From Pseudomonadota bacterium (GTDB taxonomy: Bacteria > Pseudomonadota > Gammaproteobacteria > Acidiferrobacterales > UBA6901), in NCBI GenBank assembly GCA_021819085.1, contig JAKASJ010000027.1, positions 1-39,575 on the forward strand: a DNA stretch of 39,575 bases, read 5' to 3'. The notes beneath the pieces were generated by a model. It was not told where the DNA came from and made no database searches. It was given only the letters and a program-made list of their open reading frames with translations. Position 1 is the first letter of the stretch, and every line of letters starts with the position of its first letter. A program made the position numbers and the translations under genes. Below are positions 33,389 through 39,575 of this stretch, piece after piece.

Positions 33389-34024
33389 GTGAACGCGGAC
33401 CGGAACACGGATGCGGTCGTGATACTGCTGAGCGGGGGAGTGGAGAGTTCCACGCTGCTGTACGAATTCTCTGGAGGTTCGGCACCGATCGGCGTTTTCA
33501 TCGACTATGGCCAGCGCGCGGCGCGCCGCGAGCTGGCGGCTGTGCATGCCCAGTGCCGTGCTGCAGGTGCGCACCTGCAGTGTCTCGATATGGGTGCGGC
33601 CGGCAGGAGTTTTCGTGCCGGCCAGGTCCTCAGCCGCCATGTGCCGCTGCCGCACCGCAACCTGGCGATACTGAGCCTCGGTCTGAATTATTGTGCCCAG
33701 GTCCGGGCACGGCGTCTTGCAATCGGGCTTGGCCGCGAGGACGCCACGGTTGATCCAGGCAGCGCGCCGCGCTTTATAAGGGAATTCCAGCGCCTGGCCA
33801 AGGTCCTCGGCGATATTGCGGTTGTTGCCCCGTTCGTGGCGAAACCCAAGACCTGGATCATCAGGCACGGGCTTGAACTCGGCGTCGATTATGCCCAAAC
33901 CTACAGCTGCCTGCTCGGGCATCCCCGGCACTGTGGCCGGTGCCCGCAGTGCCGGAAGCGGCGTGCAGCATTTACGGCTGCCGGTGCCCCCGAGCCGCTG
34001 GATTTTTATCGCGCCGGCGATTGA
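33389..34024 (+). CDS. QueC-like PP-loop ATPase, divergent paralogue
   Basis: This 211-residue protein has a QueC/ExsB-like layout: PP-loop SGGVESST (15-22), IDYGQRAARRE (38-48, as in QueC), PLPHRN in the place of the QueC FVPGRN loop, and a C-terminal zinc site of four cysteines (Cys174, 182, 185 and 188, HCGRCPQC). It differs from real 7-cyano-7-deazaguanine synthase in the PP-loop (Glu19 where QueC has Asp) and in lacking the conserved SGYPDCR-type segment. It may therefore act on another carboxylate or base. The GTG start at 33389 is ten bases after the marC stop, so the two are probably co-transcribed. No other queuosine gene is in the window. Confidence 0.8.
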   Translation: MNADRNTDAVVILLSGGVESSTLLYEFSGGSAPIGVFIDYGQRAARRELAAVHAQCRAAGAHLQCLDMGAAGRSFRAGQVLSRHVPLPHRNLAILSLGLNYCAQVRARRLAIGLGREDATVDPGSAPRFIREFQRLAKVLGDIAVVAPFVAKPKTWIIRHGLELGVDYAQTYSCLLGHPRHCGRCPQCRKRRAAFTAAGAPEPLDFYRAGD

Positions 34025-34079
34025 CCCGTCGTCCGCATTCCGCCATCGCAGATCGAGCGTGGGGCAGAAGCGGCGCGGA

Positions 34080-34108
34080 TTTCCACCGGCCGGTCAGGCG
34101 GGTACAAT
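34080..34108 (+). promoter_or_regulatory. Probable sigma70 promoter of hslVU
   Basis: TACAAT (34103-34108, five of six) lies 17 bases after TTTCCA (34080-34085, four of six). Transcription would start at about 34115, some 20 bases before ATG 34137. No sigma32 elements are visible here, unlike in E. coli. Confidence 0.5.
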
Positions 34109-34136
34109 TCCCTCACAGTCCTGAAGTGGAGCACCC

Positions 34137-34676
34137 ATGGATCAGTTTCGCGGAACCACCGTCCTTTCGGTACGGCGTGGCAGCCAAGTCGTCATCGGTG
34201 GCGACGGTCAGGTATCGATGGGCAGCACGATCATGAAAGGCAATGCGCGCAAGGTGCGCCGTCTTTACAAGGACCAGGTGATCGCGGGATTTGCCGGGGG
34301 GACTGCGGACGCTTTTACGCTCTTCGAGCGTTTCGAGGCGAAACTCGAGAAGCATCAGGGAAACCTGACGCGTTCGGCGGTGGAACTGGCCAAGGACTGG
34401 CGCACCGACCGTGTGCTGCGGAGGCTGGAGGCGCTGCTTGCGGTAGCGGACCGTACGGCGTCGCTGATCATCACCGGGAACGGTGATGTGGTCGAGCCGG
34501 AGGGCGGGCTGATGGCCATCGGCTCAGGTGGACCGTTCGCGCAGGCTGCGGCGCGTGCATTGCTCGATAACTCCGAACTCCCGGCGCGCGCCATTGTCGA
34601 AAAAGCGCTGAATATTGCCGCCGACATCTGTATTTATACGAACCACAACCTGACCGTCGAAGAGCTGGAAATCTGA
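34137..34676 (+). CDS. hslV: ATP-dependent protease peptidase subunit HslV
   Basis: This is the proteasome-like N-terminal-threonine peptidase of the HslUV complex. At 179 aa it has the catalytic Thr at position 7 (MDQFRG then TTVLSVRR), so a six-residue propeptide must be removed. In E. coli the Thr directly follows Met; the propeptide form is common in betaproteobacteria. [18 protein letters not shown] and [11 protein letters not shown] are conserved. A GTGGAG ribosome site precedes ATG 34137. hslU follows six bases after the stop. Confidence 0.97.
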   Translation: MDQFRGTTVLSVRRGSQVVIGGDGQVSMGSTIMKGNARKVRRLYKDQVIAGFAGGTADAFTLFERFEAKLEKHQGNLTRSAVELAKDWRTDRVLRRLEALLAVADRTASLIITGNGDVVEPEGGLMAIGSGGPFAQAAARALLDNSELPARAIVEKALNIAADICIYTNHNLTVEELEI

Positions 34677-34682
34677 ATCGCC

Positions 34683-36026
<1,344 letters not shown>

Positions 36027-36080
36027 CCTCCCAGGGTTGTTTCCCCCGAGTTGATTCCGGAAAGACGGGCTTTTCTGGCG

Positions 36081-36108
36081 CTTGAAAAGAGCGATCGCAC
36101 CCCCATTC
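36081..36108 (+). promoter_or_regulatory. Sigma32 (heat-shock) promoter
   Basis: CTTGAAA (36081-36087) followed after 13 bases by CCCCATTC (36101-36108) is a near-perfect RpoH promoter (CTTGAAA-N13-CCCCATNT). Transcription would start at about 36115, 70 bases before the small heat-shock gene. It indicates heat-shock control of that gene. Confidence 0.92.
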
Positions 36109-36184
36109 TAGACGTGGGCTGGCGCTAACCGCCGGCCGTACATTGGGAATTTCGGAAATCGAACCTGAATTAGGAGGTGACACC

Positions 36185-36640
36185 ATGAATACCCTGATCC
36201 GCAACCCCGCGCGTGAGCGGCAGACTCAGCGCTTCGGGGACGATTTTGACAATCTTTTTGAGGGTTTTTTCCGCCCCATGCGGTGGCTCGAGGAGCCGGT
36301 GAGCGAGGGCCTGGTCCCGCGCATGGATGTGGTCGAGAACGACAATGAGTTCATCGTTCACGCGGAACTGCCGGGGGTGAAGAAGGAAGACATCCATATT
36401 ACGCTCGAAGATGGCGTGCTCACTCTGGATGCCGAATCGAAGAGTGAAACCGAGGAGAAGGAAGGCAGTCGCATTGTGCGCCAGGAGCGGCGCTATGGGA
36501 AATATGTCCGCAGCATGCGTCTTGGTAAGGAAATCGATGAGAAGAAGGTGAAGGCCAACTACAAGGACGGGATCCTGGAACTTATGCTTCCCAAGGCGGA
36601 GGAAGTTAAACCGAAGAAGATCAATGTCGATGTGAGCTGA
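36185..36640 (+). CDS. Small heat-shock protein, Hsp20/alpha-crystallin family
   Basis: This 151-residue ATP-independent holdase has a Phe-rich N-terminal arm (FDNLFEGFFRPMRW), an alpha-crystallin domain from about residue 45 (PRMDVVENDNEFIVHAELPGV, then DGVLTLDAE) and YGKYVRSMRL, with ANYKDGILELMLPK as the classical family signature. The C-terminal extension lacks an obvious IXI motif, though PKKINVDVS is close (IXV). The start at ATG 36185 follows TAGGAGGTGACA. It is transcribed from the sigma32 promoter at 36081-36108 and ends before the strong terminator at 36660-36695. Confidence 0.96.
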   Translation: MNTLIRNPARERQTQRFGDDFDNLFEGFFRPMRWLEEPVSEGLVPRMDVVENDNEFIVHAELPGVKKEDIHITLEDGVLTLDAESKSETEEKEGSRIVRQERRYGKYVRSMRLGKEIDEKKVKANYKDGILELMLPKAEEVKPKKINVDVS

Positions 36641-36659
36641 GCGTGCGGTATTCGCCTGG

Positions 36660-36695
36660 CCAAAAAAAGGGTCGCTCACGCGGCCCTTTTTTTGG
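36660..36695. terminator. Bidirectional intrinsic terminator after hsp20
   Basis: A 16-bp stem with one T-G pair (CCAAAAAAAGGGTCGC with GCGGCCCTTTTTTTGG) around a TCAC loop. It has seven T on the plus strand and, by the A-run, seven T on the minus strand. It ends hsp20 transcription and would also stop leftward transcripts from the following spacer. Confidence 0.95.
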
Positions 36696-38329
<1,634 letters not shown>

Positions 38330-38339
38330 TGGAGAACCT

Positions 38340-38615
38340 GTGGACAGCGATTCGTTGCTGAATTTCTTCGTATTTACCGCCGACCTCACGGCGGTCTGCA
38401 CCCAGAACGGCTGGCCTGACCCGGAGTCTCTGCACGTCGAGATCCTCGAACAGCGGGCCGGCGAACTTCTGTGCGCGGTAGCGTTCGAGGAAGTTATCAT
38501 GGAAGGCTCCGGTTGCTGCGCCGGGCGCATTGGCTGCTGGGGCAAGTACCGGGTTGAGCTGGATGCCACCGGAAACATTGCCCGGGCGGAAGCGGTGGCG
38601 GGTACGCGGGCGTAA
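38340..38615 (+). CDS. Small conserved cysteine-containing protein (91 aa)
   Basis: This 91-residue protein has a GTG start at 38340 (MDSDSLLNFFVF) with GGAGA upstream. The C-terminal half has a compact block EGSGCCAGRIGCWGKYRVEL with three Cys, and an earlier Cys is near residue 20. No membrane helix is present. I believe similar short proteins occur next to slmA in other gammaproteobacteria, but I cannot name a domain. A metal site is possible. It lies between argB and slmA on the same strand. Confidence 0.7.
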   Translation: MDSDSLLNFFVFTADLTAVCTQNGWPDPESLHVEILEQRAGELLCAVAFEEVIMEGSGCCAGRIGCWGKYRVELDATGNIARAEAVAGTRA

Positions 38616-38700
38616 TGCGCTCCGTCGACATCGGCGGATTGCGCCTCCCGCGGCTTCGCGCAGCCGTGAGCGGCTGAACTGCGAGCAAGGGAGCCCCGAT

Positions 38701-39303
38701 ATGGCCAGAGCCCGAAGTGGCGAACGGCGCCAGGATATCCTGCAAACACTGGCGCATATGCTCGTGGAACTGCAGGGCGAACATATCACTACGGCCGCCC
38801 TGGCGCGCAGCGTCGGTGTCTCCGAGGCAGCGCTTTACCGCCACTTTCCGAGCAAGGCCAAGATGTTCGAGGCGCTGATCGAGTTCATCGAGGAGTCGTT
38901 ATTCACACGTGTCAACAGGATACTGCTGGAAGACCAGCAGACCGAAATGCGTGTGCAGAAAACCATGTTGCTGGTCCTGGGGTTTGCCGACAGGAATCCG
39001 GGCCTGGCGCGGCTCATGCATGGCGACGTGCTCGTGGGCGAAACCGCCCGCCTTCGCCAGCGTATGTCTCAGATCTACGATCGCCTGGAGACCCAGTTTC
39101 GGCAGATCCTGAGAGAAGGCGATTCCGCAGGCGTGTCCATTGCAGCCGCCGATCATGCACGCCTGCTGCTGGCGGTCGTCGAGGGGCATATTGCCCAGTT
39201 CGTGCGCAGCGGCTTCCGGGTATCGCCAGTGGAGGGATGGGATCGCCGGTGGCAGCTGCTGTGCGACGGGGGGTTCGGCAAAACGCCGAGAACCACGGAC
39301 TAG
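38701..39303 (+). CDS. slmA: Nucleoid occlusion factor SlmA (TetR family)
   Basis: This DNA-bound inhibitor of FtsZ assembly prevents division over the nucleoid. At 200 aa it has an N-terminal TetR helix-turn-helix (ITTAALARSVGVSEAALYRHFPSKAKMFEAL) and a helical dimerisation domain with TEMRVQKTMLLVLGFADRNPG and LARLMHGDVLVGE, which are SlmA-specific. ATG 38701 is preceded by AAGGGAG. It is gammaproteobacterial in distribution, which supports the placement of the window. Confidence 0.95.
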   Translation: MARARSGERRQDILQTLAHMLVELQGEHITTAALARSVGVSEAALYRHFPSKAKMFEALIEFIEESLFTRVNRILLEDQQTEMRVQKTMLLVLGFADRNPGLARLMHGDVLVGETARLRQRMSQIYDRLETQFRQILREGDSAGVSIAAADHARLLLAVVEGHIAQFVRSGFRVSPVEGWDRRWQLLCDGGFGKTPRTTD

Positions 39304-39539
39304 CCCATGCGCAGAATCGACCCTGAGGCAACGCTGAATCAATGACTTAGGCAAAAAGTCGGCACTACATTTTGTTTAAGCAACGGTGCGGGTCGCGGGC
39401 GTGGCGACATCGACCTCAGGTAGCCGGATGCGCTTCGGTAACACCAGACCTAAGTACACACATCCGTAAATATAGTGACGTATAAAATGTGGCAATCACC
39501 GGCGATTCGGAGCATATTTCCCTCCACTGGAGGTGAAGT
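39304..39539. other. AT-richer flank, probable left end of an insertion sequence
   Basis: After slmA the composition becomes noticeably less GC-rich, especially 39440-39540. It contains AAATATAGTGACGTATAAAATG. No terminal repeat can be proven, because the right end of the element lies outside the window. The 5' 100 bases may be normal spacer. Confidence 0.4.
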
Positions 39540-39575
39540 ATGCCAAGAAAAAGTCCATGGACTATCACGCTCTCG
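39540..39575 (+). CDS. Partial transposase, probably IS630 family
   Basis: A start codon with consensus GGAGGTGA upstream opens a frame MPRKSPWTITLS that runs off the window. IS630-type transposases often begin with an R-K-S-P-(F/Y/W)-hydrophobic-L segment ahead of the helix-turn-helix, and this fits. Only 12 residues are visible. The call also rests on the change in base composition before it. Confidence 0.5.
   Translation, partial: MPRKSPWTITLS

Overview
The window is about 39.6 kb of GC-rich, gene-dense bacterial chromosome. It has a gammaproteobacterial signature: algZ/algR next to hemC-hemD-hemX-hemY and argH; lptM-lysA-dapF-DUF484-xerC; hslV-hslU; and slmA. The high GC, a betaproteobacterial-style HslV propeptide and several proteins that look shared with betaproteobacteria suggest a deep-branching gammaproteobacterium (Chromatiales or Acidiferrobacterales type). 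That placement is inference. No tRNA, rRNA, CRISPR array or prophage was seen. The only mobile DNA is a probable IS630-family element starting at the extreme right edge.

Left part (1-8.0 kb): a small single-helix membrane protein, a dynamin-like GTPase, and a leftward five-gene operon driven by a near-consensus sigma70 promoter at 8008-8036. The operon encodes an ABC ATPase, a permease, a GldG-like protein, a DUF4340 protein and MutM. 8.0-16.0 kb: a 2Fe-2S/FAD reductase and a CDF metal exporter run rightward and converge on the leftward haem operon hemC-hemD-hemX-hemY. A periplasmic thioredoxin-fold protein diverges from hemC. 15.3-19.4 kb: algR and algZ (leftward) and argH (rightward), with a strong candidate small RNA between algZ and argH.

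19.4-27.1 kb: a GGDEF diguanylate cyclase, a MazG-type pyrophosphohydrolase and rlmJ run rightward and meet a leftward ykgJ/conserved-hypothetical pair. The gap between them holds an ANR/FNR-type box followed by a long-range structured element. Then come purT, two tandem Slp lipoproteins, a zinc-ribbon protein and cyaY. 27.2-31.6 kb: lptM-lysA, then dapF-DUF484-xerC. 31.7-34.0 kb: an S24-fold protein lacking the catalytic lysine, a DUF2007 protein, marC and a divergent QueC paralogue. 34.1-36.7 kb: hslVU and a small heat-shock protein gene with a textbook sigma32 promoter and a terminator. 37.4-39.3 kb: argB, a small conserved cysteine-containing protein and slmA.

Most of the window is core metabolism and housekeeping. 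The parts least explained by known genes are two candidate non-coding RNAs (17.7 kb and 21.9 kb), the QueC paralogue, the S24-fold protein without its lysine, the membrane-segment-free dynamin, and several long GC-rich spacers of 0.3-0.8 kb in which I recognise no gene.
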